A DNA stretch of 64,000 bases from an uncultured Bacteroidales bacterium (GTDB lineage: Bacteria > Bacteroidota > Bacteroidia > Bacteroidales > UBA932), in NCBI GenBank assembly GCA_947168525.1, contig CAMVMG010000008.1, positions 1-64,000 of the forward strand, read 5' to 3'. Of the stretch, positions 51,528 to 58,618 are shown piece after piece. A program made the translations under genes and the position numbers. Every line of letters begins with the position of its first letter. Position 1 is the first letter of the stretch. The notes below the pieces were generated by a model, which saw only the letters and a list, made by a program, of their open reading frames with translations, searched no databases and was not told the DNA's origin.

Positions 51528-52907
51528 TTACAGCTCCGGCGCCAGATAAACCCCCAGCTTTTTCAGAATCGGTTTTGCCTTCGCATCCGTTACCGTGATG
51601 CGGAGCTTCGAAGCCTTGACCGTGGGGAAACAGACGATACGGCGGTGGCCGATGGTGGTAAGGCCGTCGCCCTTCTCCGCCAACTCGTCGGAGAGCGGTA
51701 TCCAGGCCCCGTCCACCCATGCTTCCAGCGTGAACTTTTTCACTCTTTGTCCCAGGGCGATGTCTTCCTCTGCCAGGAAACGATTGAAGCTGACAGGGTT
51801 ATGGAAGTCAATCAGGGCCGATGACCCTTTGCGCGTAATACGGGCCGCATCGGCCAGATTCACCTTAAACACGGCGTCTACTGCCTGCTTGAAGGCAAGG
51901 CCCCGGAGGCTGTCCACCGGATGGATGCGGCCGTCTGGCGTCACGGGGAAATTCAGCAGAAGGGTAGAGTTCCGGCCCACTGACTTATAGTAGATGTCCA
52001 TCAGTTCCGGAAGGGTTTTCACCTGCTCATCCTCGGCCGCATGATAGAACCACCCCGGACGGATGCTGGTATTGGTCTCGCCGGGGCACCACACATCCCC
52101 GTCCTCTACGCCATAGTGCAGCATGGCATAGGTGGTTTCCCCTTCGGCAGGCATCAGGCTCCAGGAAGTTTCTCCCACGTTTCCGGCCTCGGTACCCACC
52201 CAGCGGAGGTCTCCCCGGTCGCCGCCGTCGTTCCAGATCACGGCGTGGGGCTGGAGCTCACGCACCAGGCGGAAAGTATCGGCCCAGCCATAATAGGTTT
52301 TGGCGTTAATCCGGCGCATCTCTGAAGCGCCGCCATACCAGCCGTCGCCGCCGTTGGCCCCGTCGAACCAGACCTCGAAAATGTCGCCATAGCCGGTCAG
52401 GAGTTCCCTCAGCTGGTTCCGGAAATAATCTACATAGGCCGGACGGCCGTATTCCGGATGATGCCGGTCCCAGGGCGACAGGTAAACGGCGAACTTGAGC
52501 CCTTCTTCGCGGCAGGCGTCGGAGAGCTCTTTTACCACATCTCCCTTCCCGCCCTTCCAAGGCGTGTTTTTCACGCTGTAATCCGTATAGGCCGACGGCC
52601 ACATGCAAAAGCCGCAGTGGTGTTTGGCCGTGAAGATGATCCCCTTCATGCCCGCCTGCTTACACACCCGCACCCATTGCCGGCAGTCCAGGTTTTCCGG
52701 ATTGAACAAGGCTGGATCTTCGTTGCCGTAGCCCCATTCCTCCCCTGTATACGTATTCAGCGAATAGTGGATAAACGCATACATGTCCATGTCCTGCCAC
52801 CGGAGCTGGTCGGCTGTGGGCAGCGGCCCCACGGGAGCCGGCTGGCAACCCGCCACATAAAAGAAGGCGGCAAGAACCATTGCCGCCCTGAGGAACTTGC
52901 CTGCCAT
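51528..52907 (-). CDS. GH29 alpha-L-fucosidase lipoprotein
   Basis: 459 residues, lipobox 'FFYVAGC' (Cys21). GH29 (beta/alpha)8 domain: 'AKHHCGFCMWPSAYTDYSV' and the nucleophile Asp182 in 'FEVWFDGANG'; a C-terminal beta-sandwich ('FTLEAWVDGAWIPLSD') follows. The enzyme removes alpha-linked fucose from host glycans or plant polymers by a retaining mechanism. The ATG at 52907 shares its last base with the thioredoxin stop, so the two genes are coupled. Confidence 0.92.
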   Translation of the reverse strand: MAGKFLRAAMVLAAFFYVAGCQPAPVGPLPTADQLRWQDMDMYAFIHYSLNTYTGEEWGYGNEDPALFNPENLDCRQWVRVCKQAGMKGIIFTAKHHCGFCMWPSAYTDYSVKNTPWKGGKGDVVKELSDACREEGLKFAVYLSPWDRHHPEYGRPAYVDYFRNQLRELLTGYGDIFEVWFDGANGGDGWYGGASEMRRINAKTYYGWADTFRLVRELQPHAVIWNDGGDRGDLRWVGTEAGNVGETSWSLMPAEGETTYAMLHYGVEDGDVWCPGETNTSIRPGWFYHAAEDEQVKTLPELMDIYYKSVGRNSTLLLNFPVTPDGRIHPVDSLRGLAFKQAVDAVFKVNLADAARITRKGSSALIDFHNPVSFNRFLAEEDIALGQRVKKFTLEAWVDGAWIPLSDELAEKGDGLTTIGHRRIVCFPTVKASKLRITVTDAKAKPILKKLGVYLAPEL

Positions 52908-53437
52908 TACTTCAGGAGCGTATCCACCAGCGCATCCACCTTGTTCTGCATCACGGTGGCAAGGAGCACCTTGCCATCCGGGCCGATCACATACTTGGTG
53001 GGAATCCACTGGATGTGGTAGGCTTCGGAGATGGCGCTCTCCTTCTTGGCCTTGAACTCTGACAGCTGCAGCCAGCCGATCCCCTGCTCCTTCACATAGG
53101 CTTCCAGCCTGGCAGGATCTGTGTCGAAGGAAACGCCCACCATCACAATGTCCTTGCGGTCTTTGAGTTTTTTCTGCAGGTCCAGCAGCTGGGGCATCTC
53201 GTCCCGGCAGTCCGGGCACCAGGTGGCCCAGAAGTCGATGATAAGGGTTTTCCCGCGGAAGTCTTTGAGGGAATAGGTTTTACCATCTGTGCCGGGCAGG
53301 GTGAAATCCGGGGCCTGACCGCTCTTGATCAGGTCTTTCGCATACTGGGGATCCAGGTCTTTGACATCCTGGGCCAGGAGGGTGACAGCGCCCAGAAAAA
53401 GGGCGGCGGTAAGAGAAAGGAATAACTTGATTTTCAT
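52907..53437 (-). CDS. TlpA/ResA-like periplasmic thioredoxin
   Basis: 176 residues, signal peptide to ~'TLLAQ' (23). Thioredoxin fold with Cys74-Pro-Asp-Cys77 in 'FWATWCPDCRDEMP' and a family-typical 'PDFTLPGTDGKTYSLKDFRG'. It reduces or isomerises disulfides in exported proteins. It begins an operon with the fucosidase. Confidence 0.92.
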   Translation of the reverse strand: MKIKLFLSLTAALFLGAVTLLAQDVKDLDPQYAKDLIKSGQAPDFTLPGTDGKTYSLKDFRGKTLIIDFWATWCPDCRDEMPQLLDLQKKLKDRKDIVMVGVSFDTDPARLEAYVKEQGIGWLQLSEFKAKKESAISEAYHIQWIPTKYVIGPDGKVLLATVMQNKVDALVDTLLK

Positions 53438-53458
53438 ATCGTCCGCTTTATTTTATAG

Positions 53459-54826
53459 TTACTTGAACAGGGCCCTGACCAGGGCTGGGATATCGGCCAC
53501 CTTCACCACTTCGATTCCTTCCGGCTTGCGGTCGAAGTGGGTATAGGAGCTAACAAAAATGCGCTTGAAGCCCAGCCGGGCAGCCTCCACGGCACGGCGC
53601 TCTGCCTGAGAAACGGGACGGATTTCTCCGCTGAGGCCCACCTCGCCGGCAAAGCAGACATCGGAGGGAATGGGATAGTCGAAGTTGGAGGAAAGCACCG
53701 CGCAAATCACAGCCAGGTCGCAGGCCGGGTCTGTGATCCGCAGGCCGCCAGCCATGTTCAGAAAAACGTCTTTCTGGGCCAGTTTGAAGCCCGCCCGCCG
53801 CTCCAGTACAGCCAGCAGCATGTTCAGGCGGCGCACGTCAAAGCCGGTGGCACTGCGCTGGGCCGTTCCATATACGGCCGACGACACCAGCGCCTGAACC
53901 TCGAACAGGAAAGGCCGGTTGCCGTCCAGCATGGCCGATATGGCCGTGCCGCTGAGGCCATCCTCATGCATGGGGATGAGCATTTCCGACGGGTTGGCCA
54001 CTTCCCGGAGGCCACTTCCCGTCATCTCGAACACAGCCAGCTCTGAAGTGGAACCGAAGCGGTTCTTGATGCTCCGGAGTACGCGGTACGCCCCCCGGTT
54101 CTCCCCCTCGAACTGCAGGACCACATCCACGATATGCTCCAAAATCTTGGGCCCGGCAATAGAGCCTTCCTTGGTGATATGGCCAATCAGGATTACCGGA
54201 ATGCCACTTTCTTTGGCAAAACGGAGCAGCGTGGCGGCCACTTCCTTGATCTGGCTCACACTGCCGGCGGTGGATTCCACCGAAGGACAGTACATCGTCT
54301 GCACCGAGTCCACGATCATCAGGTCCGGGGCTACTTCCTGGGCCTCCGCCACGATGGAAGTCATATCCGTCTCGCTGTAGATGTAGCAGTTGGAAGCGTC
54401 GCCGCCCAGCCTGTCTGCCCGCATCTTCACCTGCTTCACGCTTTCCTCGCCGGTGACATAGAGGGTCTTGAGTTCCGGCCGGCGCAGGGGTAGCTGCAGG
54501 GAAAGGGTAGATTTGCCGATACCCGGCTCGCCTCCCATCAGCACCAAAGAGCCTTGGACGATGCCACCGCCGAGGAGCCGGTCTACCTCCGCGCTTCCCA
54601 GGGAAATGCGGTCTTCCACGGAGGTGGAGACCTCCTTGAGGGGCATCGGCTTTCGGCCGGAGCCGGGCACGGATACTGCCGACGGCCGCTTTCCGGTAGC
54701 CACCTCCCGCTCCACCATCGTATTCCACTCCCCGCAGGCGGGGCAGCGCCCCATCCACTTCGCGTACTCATTGCCGCAGTGGCTGCAGAACCACACGGAC
54801 TTGGATTTCTTCAACGTCGTTGCCAT
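53459..54826 (-). CDS. DNA repair protein RadA
   Basis: 455 residues: N-terminal C4 zinc finger ('CSHCGNEYAKWMGRCPACGE'), RecA-like ATPase with Walker A 'GGEPGIGKSTL' and Walker B 'LMIVDSV', the RadA-specific 'KNRFG' motif, and a C-terminal Lon-like domain ('EVGLSGEIRPVSQAERR'). It promotes branch migration in recombination. Starts at 54826. Confidence 0.96.
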   Translation of the reverse strand: MATTLKKSKSVWFCSHCGNEYAKWMGRCPACGEWNTMVEREVATGKRPSAVSVPGSGRKPMPLKEVSTSVEDRISLGSAEVDRLLGGGIVQGSLVLMGGEPGIGKSTLSLQLPLRRPELKTLYVTGEESVKQVKMRADRLGGDASNCYIYSETDMTSIVAEAQEVAPDLMIVDSVQTMYCPSVESTAGSVSQIKEVAATLLRFAKESGIPVILIGHITKEGSIAGPKILEHIVDVVLQFEGENRGAYRVLRSIKNRFGSTSELAVFEMTGSGLREVANPSEMLIPMHEDGLSGTAISAMLDGNRPFLFEVQALVSSAVYGTAQRSATGFDVRRLNMLLAVLERRAGFKLAQKDVFLNMAGGLRITDPACDLAVICAVLSSNFDYPIPSDVCFAGEVGLSGEIRPVSQAERRAVEAARLGFKRIFVSSYTHFDRKPEGIEVVKVADIPALVRALFK

Positions 54827-54856
54827 CGGCCAGTTTCTTTAGAGCTGTAAATATAC

Positions 54857-54884
54857 AAAAAATCCCGGGGAAAAATCCTCGGGA
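54857..54884 (-). terminator. terminator of the small lipoprotein gene
   Basis: On the minus strand a stem TCCCGAGGA/CCCGGGA-type hairpin is followed by TTTTTT, between the small lipoprotein and radA. Confidence 0.6.
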
Positions 54885-54913
54885 CAACACGCATTCCGCG
54901 AAAGATACGGAAA

Positions 54914-55123
54914 TTACTGGGCGTTGTCGATGGCGTTGGCGGCAGCATCGGCTGCAGCTTTTGCAGTGTTGGCCACGGAATCGGCAGCAGCCTCGACGGC
55001 CTCTTCAACAACCTCTACAGATTCTTCAGCGGCAGCCTCAGCCTTTTTGGAGTTGTTGTTGCCGCAAGCAGTGGCGGCAATCATCATTGCCACAACTGCG
55101 ACAGACATAAATACTTTTTTCAT
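54914..55123 (-). CDS. small Ala/Glu-rich lipoprotein
   Basis: 69 residues. Lipobox 'MIAATAC' with Cys20; the mature part is 'GNNNSKK' followed by a long Ala/Glu/Val amphipathic helix ending 'AANAIDNAQ'. It has its own perfect promoter (55172-55202). It is abundant-lipoprotein-like in character, comparable in design to Lpp; the role is unknown. Confidence 0.8.
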   Translation of the reverse strand: MKKVFMSVAVVAMMIAATACGNNNSKKAEAAAEESVEVVEEAVEAAADSVANTAKAAADAAANAIDNAQ

Positions 55124-55171
55124 AACCTTTAAATTTTAGAATACACTTATACTCTCTAACCTTTTCGGAGG

Positions 55172-55202
55172 CAAATGTAGAGCATATTTTTGGCTTATCA
55201 AA
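55172..55202 (-). promoter_or_regulatory. promoter of the small lipoprotein gene
   Basis: On the minus strand TTTG (55199-55202), 19-base spacer, TACATTTG (55172-55179): a full Bacteroidetes -33/-7 pair. The leader would be about 40 bases. Confidence 0.75.
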
Positions 55203-55266
55203 GGATTTTTTAAAAAAATTTATAATAATTTTTTGCGTCGCCTGACTCGGTTTTCTGTATATCACT

Positions 55267-55287
55267 AATTATCAGCACGTTACAAGA
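55267..55287. repeat. 21-bp intergenic motif, copy 2
   Basis: AATTATCAGCACGTTACAAGA, matching 363-383 in 18 of 21 positions and, like it, directly next to a GCGCGC-centred hairpin beyond a minus-strand gene. Confidence 0.5.
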
Positions 55288-55321
55288 AAACCCTGTTGCG
55301 CGCTAACAGCAGGTTTTTTTT
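55287..55321 (-). terminator. hairpin terminator after ispF
   Basis: AACC-CTGTT / AACAG-(CA)-GGTT stem around GCGCGCT, with an 8-base T-run on the plus strand and TTTT on the minus strand. It lies 31 bases beyond the ispF stop. Confidence 0.65.
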
Positions 55322-55351
55322 GTAGTTAGCTCAGAATCAGGCATGTAGCCG

Positions 55352-55837
55352 CTACGGCTGAAGGAGCACGGCGGAAGCCCAGACCTCGCAGCCTTCGCAG
55401 CGGCCCACAAAACCCAGGCGCTCGGTGGTAGTGGCCTTTACGGACACCCTGTCTGCCGATACCCCCAGGATAGGTGCCAGGGTTTCCCGCATGGCCTGGA
55501 TATGCGGGGCCAGCTTGGGGCGCTGCAGGGCGATGGTGATATCGGCATTGCCCACCCGGTAGCCCTTTTCATGGATCAGGGCTACCACTTTTTCCAGTAA
55601 CAGCTTACTGTCCACGCCCTTCCACTCGTCGCTGGTGTCCGGGAACAGATGGCCGATATCCCCCAGCGCCAGGGCACCCAGCAGGGCGTCGCACAGGGCG
55701 TGGATAGCCACGTCGCCGTCTGAATGGGCCACGAAGCCCGTCTCTGAAGGAATCTGCACCCCGCCCAACCACATGGGAAGGCCGGGAGCCAGGGCGTGCA
55801 CATCGTATCCATTACCAATGCGAATATCCATAACCAT
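55352..55837 (-). CDS. 2-C-methyl-D-erythritol 2,4-cyclodiphosphate synthase
   Basis: 161 residues. It forms the cyclic diphosphate in the MEP isoprenoid pathway. 'GNGYDVHAL' carries the Asp/His zinc ligands; 'AHSDGDVAIHALCDALLGA' and 'KATTTERLGF' are family signatures. The ATG at 55837 (or two codons later, 55831) follows a TATCTTTG promoter at 55848-55855; an upstream ATG at 55909 would lie in the LytTR gene. Confidence 0.95.
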   Translation of the reverse strand: MVMDIRIGNGYDVHALAPGLPMWLGGVQIPSETGFVAHSDGDVAIHALCDALLGALALGDIGHLFPDTSDEWKGVDSKLLLEKVVALIHEKGYRVGNADITIALQRPKLAPHIQAMRETLAPILGVSADRVSVKATTTERLGFVGRCEGCEVWASAVLLQP

Positions 55838-55847
55838 ACGTTTTTTG

Positions 55848-55855
55848 CAAAGATA
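55848..55855 (-). promoter_or_regulatory. -7 promoter element of ispF
   Basis: TATCTTTG on the minus strand. With initiation near 55841 the leader would be only 4-10 bases, depending on which of the two ATGs is used. Confidence 0.6.
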
Positions 55856-55865
55856 CAAAAATAGT

Positions 55866-56738
55866 CTATTCCGTCTTAAGGACGATGGACTTGTGGGAGA
55901 GCAGCTCAAAGAAAGCGGCCTTGCAGGAGTCTGACAGCGGAAGTTCTTCTCCGCCTACAAGGATTTTGCCACCCCGCATCCCCTGCACCTTCGAGAGGTT
56001 AACCAGGTAGGAGCGGTGGATGCGGCAGAACCGGTCGAAGGGAAGCTGCTTCTCCATGGTCTTCAGGGTCATCAGCACCATCGGCGCCCGGCCGTCGGAC
56101 AGGTGCAGGACAATGTAGTCGCCGTCGCTCTTGATGTACAGGATGTCCTCCAGACGGATCTGCGTCATCACCAGGTCGATTTTCACGGAGATGCTTTCCG
56201 GCTGCGTAACGGGCCGTTTCAGGGCGGCCATCTCCCCTTTCAGATTGTCCAGGTCTGCCGACAGGGCCTGCTTGTCCCGCTCGGCCTGATGATAGTGGAA
56301 GGCAGCGCGCCGCCACTGGTCAGACATGCCAACGGCCAGGGCGACAAACGTGGTAAACAACTCCGCGATGCTCATCATGGTCAGCTGCGAGAGTGTTATA
56401 CCAAAGCCCAGATACTCATGGACGGTGACACCCTTTTCAATCTCGAAGTTGCCGAAAACGGCATGCAGGAAATATTGGAACCCCAGACCGAGAAAGCATA
56501 TGCCCACGCTCAGAAGCACATAAACGCCCACCTTGCCGCGCACGAAAAAACGGTCGATCAGCACACAGCGCTGAGCTAAATAGATGCCGGCATTCACAAG
56601 TACGATGCAAGCATAGAAAACATAGGCCCACCAGGGAAGCACGATATGTCCCAGGAGGGAGGGCAGAGCCATGGGAACGATGAGTATCACCAGGACAACG
56701 CCCAGGAAGATGAGTTTTCTTTCGCGTGACATAGTCAC
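55866..56738 (-). CDS. membrane-bound LytTR regulator (third in window)
   Basis: 290 residues: four membrane segments in ~9-150, a coiled linker ('HYHQAERDKQALSADLDNLK'), and a LytTR domain (~185-290, 'DILYIKSDGDYIVLHL', 'CRIHRSYLVNLSKVQG'). No receiver domain, like the protein at 533-1354. It follows the Omp85-like gene by 15 bases and is probably co-transcribed with it. Confidence 0.9.
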   Translation of the reverse strand: MTMSRERKLIFLGVVLVILIVPMALPSLLGHIVLPWWAYVFYACIVLVNAGIYLAQRCVLIDRFFVRGKVGVYVLLSVGICFLGLGFQYFLHAVFGNFEIEKGVTVHEYLGFGITLSQLTMMSIAELFTTFVALAVGMSDQWRRAAFHYHQAERDKQALSADLDNLKGEMAALKRPVTQPESISVKIDLVMTQIRLEDILYIKSDGDYIVLHLSDGRAPMVLMTLKTMEKQLPFDRFCRIHRSYLVNLSKVQGMRGGKILVGGEELPLSDSCKAAFFELLSHKSIVLKTE

Positions 56739-56753
56739 GCAAAAATACGAATT

Positions 56754-58100
56754 TTAAAACGAAAATCCCAGATTGATGTAAATTCCCAAGGTGCCGTCCT
56801 GCACATTCAGCGGGTGTCCGAACTCAACCGCCGTGATGAAATTCCGGTTCATCGAAAACCAGAAGCCGCCTCCTACGCTGGTGTGAAGCCGCTCGCGGGT
56901 GGCGATGGCTGGGTCGTAGATACTGGCGTAGGGGCCCCGCAGCTCTCCGTCCAGGGTTTTCTCCACGGTTCGCAGGCCCAGGGCGGCCTGGTCGGCCAGG
57001 CGGTGGGTCTGTACCACCGCGCCGGCATCGGCAAAGCCTACCAGCCCCAGCAGGAAATTCTGCTTGAAGGCCTGGAAGGATGCCAGCTGCAGCCGGAGGT
57101 CGGCGCTGGCCCAGGCCACTCCGTTACCCTTGATCCGGCTGCCGTAAGTGCCGCGCATGGCAAAGGCGGGCAGGGCGTAGAAGGGAAGCAAACCGGCCAC
57201 CAGGCCGCTGTAGGCCAGTTGGTACGCAAACGTAAGCCGCTCTGGGAAGATAGAAATGTAGTGCCGGAAGTCAGCCGACAAAACAAGCGACCCTTTGGCC
57301 GGAGCGTCAGAGAAACTGGCGCCGCCGATGGCGGTCACCGAGGCATAGATTCCCCGGGCCGGCTGGGGCTCGAAATCCCGGGTGTCGTACAGCAGCCCGG
57401 CTTTGAGCTCGGCCCGGTGTCCGTGCGTGTCTTCCGAAGGGATGAGCCCCTCCTCTACATACTGTTCGAAGAGCGTCCCGGAGCCGGCATACACCGGAAG
57501 AGAAACCGGGGTATAGGACTGCCAGGAGTAGGCGGCGCCGCCGATCCAGGTGAGATGATCTGCCACCCGGCCCTGGAGGTCCAGGCTCGCCCGCAACTGC
57601 CGCTGGTAATTGGCATAGAAGGCGATGCCATCCTTTTTGTCGGCCCCCTTCTGCAAGTCCAGGCCGGCATAATAAGGTGACACAGCACCGTTGAAGCCGT
57701 AGAATCCGCACAGAGGATTATCCATATAGGAGAGGTCGGCCGTCACGCGGTACCCCGGAATCAAGTACTTGGAGTCGTAGCTCATGGTAAGCTGTTTGGC
57801 ACCTTTGGTGTACAGCATCGCGTTCACCATGAATTTATGCCGATAATTGGGATAGTCGGAACCGTCTCCGTAATGGAAGACCTGTGCCAGGACGCCGCCC
57901 GAGAACCCCAGGTCGATATTATAGTTGAAGGCCGGCATCAGTCCCACGTTCCAGCCGGATTTGGCAATCTCCTTCTTCACGGGAACGGCAATCACACGGT
58001 CACGCTGCTCATCGGTCTCTTTCCCTTTTTCGGCCCGGAGCGGAAGGGTTGTGAGCAGTAGGGCTGCGAGAATAGCGGAGGTACGGATAACTGTATTCAT
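56754..58100 (-). CDS. Omp85/BamA-type surface antigen barrel protein
   Basis: 448 residues from the ATG at 58100 (signal peptide to ~'TLPLRA'). No POTRA domains; the C-terminal region has bacterial-surface-antigen strands ('LRLQLASFQAFKQNFLLGLV', 'GGGFWFSMNRNFITAVEFGH', 'TLGIYINLGFSF' with terminal Phe). Such short Omp85-like barrels are frequent in Bacteroidetes; some are fused to or paired with patatin lipases. Its job is unknown. It has its own TACTTTTG promoter at 58122-58129. Confidence 0.8.
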   Translation of the reverse strand: MNTVIRTSAILAALLLTTLPLRAEKGKETDEQRDRVIAVPVKKEIAKSGWNVGLMPAFNYNIDLGFSGGVLAQVFHYGDGSDYPNYRHKFMVNAMLYTKGAKQLTMSYDSKYLIPGYRVTADLSYMDNPLCGFYGFNGAVSPYYAGLDLQKGADKKDGIAFYANYQRQLRASLDLQGRVADHLTWIGGAAYSWQSYTPVSLPVYAGSGTLFEQYVEEGLIPSEDTHGHRAELKAGLLYDTRDFEPQPARGIYASVTAIGGASFSDAPAKGSLVLSADFRHYISIFPERLTFAYQLAYSGLVAGLLPFYALPAFAMRGTYGSRIKGNGVAWASADLRLQLASFQAFKQNFLLGLVGFADAGAVVQTHRLADQAALGLRTVEKTLDGELRGPYASIYDPAIATRERLHTSVGGGFWFSMNRNFITAVEFGHPLNVQDGTLGIYINLGFSF

Positions 58101-58121
58101 GGCGATGTGTTTTTTTCGGCA

Positions 58122-58129
58122 CAAAAGTA
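58122..58129 (-). promoter_or_regulatory. -7 promoter element of the Omp85-like/LytTR operon
   Basis: TACTTTTG on the minus strand, 21 bases before the ATG at 58100; also shows that the in-frame ATG at 58124 is not used. Confidence 0.6.
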
Positions 58130-58224
58130 CGCCTTACACACGTCCATACGTAATTTAATCGATGAAACGGCCGGTTTTGTCGGTGAACTTCTATCCGGGG
58201 ACATAGGCGGGAATTAGTATGCAT

Positions 58225-58255
58225 TTTGCAAAGAAACAAAAAAATGGTACTTTTG
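58225..58255 (+). promoter_or_regulatory. promoter of the mutL operon
   Basis: TTTG (58225-58228), 19-base spacer, TACTTTTG (58248-58255): a complete Bacteroidetes promoter 25 bases before the first ATG. Confidence 0.75.
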
Positions 58256-58279
58256 TAAGTTAACGAAAAGGAATAGCAA

Positions 58280-58591
58280 ATGGCCAGTTTATTCAACTTC
58301 GGTTTCTTCGGGAACCAGGAACACAGGGTGTTCAATTACAAGCCCCGGTACTACGACCCGGAAGAAGAGAAGCGCCGCCAGATGTTCGGAGACGTGGACG
58401 GCACCAACGACGCCGCCCGCGAGAAAGGGGAGTATGTGCCTGGGAGCAGCCTCCGGGGCGCCTTCCGCAATGGCCGTTACCAGAAAACCCGCTCCTCCAT
58501 GGGCAAGACGCACACCATCATCACGCTGGTTTCCCTGGCGCTAATCATCGTGGTGCTCATCTACATGGCCAAATTCTTCGAACTGCTTTAA
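58280..58591 (+). CDS. small single-pass membrane protein upstream of mutL
   Basis: 103 residues: a charged N-terminal region ('RVFNYKPRYYDPEEEKRRQM') and one C-terminal membrane helix (~78-99, 'ITLVSLALIIVVLIYMAKFF'). Conserved in this position before mutL in Bacteroidetes as far as I recall; no known function. Confidence 0.8.
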   Translation: MASLFNFGFFGNQEHRVFNYKPRYYDPEEEKRRQMFGDVDGTNDAAREKGEYVPGSSLRGAFRNGRYQKTRSSMGKTHTIITLVSLALIIVVLIYMAKFFELL

Positions 58592-58618
58592 GATTCTTCG
58601 CTGCGCTCAGAATGACAA
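58590..58618. repeat. REP-like sequence overlapping the mutL start
   Basis: AGATTCTTCGCTGCGCTCAG followed by AATGACAAATG matches a sequence family widely scattered in Bacteroidetes and other metagenomic genomes (recognisable by the spurious peptide 'CHSERSEES' on the other strand). The ATG inside it is the mutL start codon. Confidence 0.5.

Noticed and set aside
55322..55350. tRNA D-arm-like sequence GTAGTTAGCTCAG after ispF
   Set aside because: No other tRNA arms follow; the next bases are the end of ispF.
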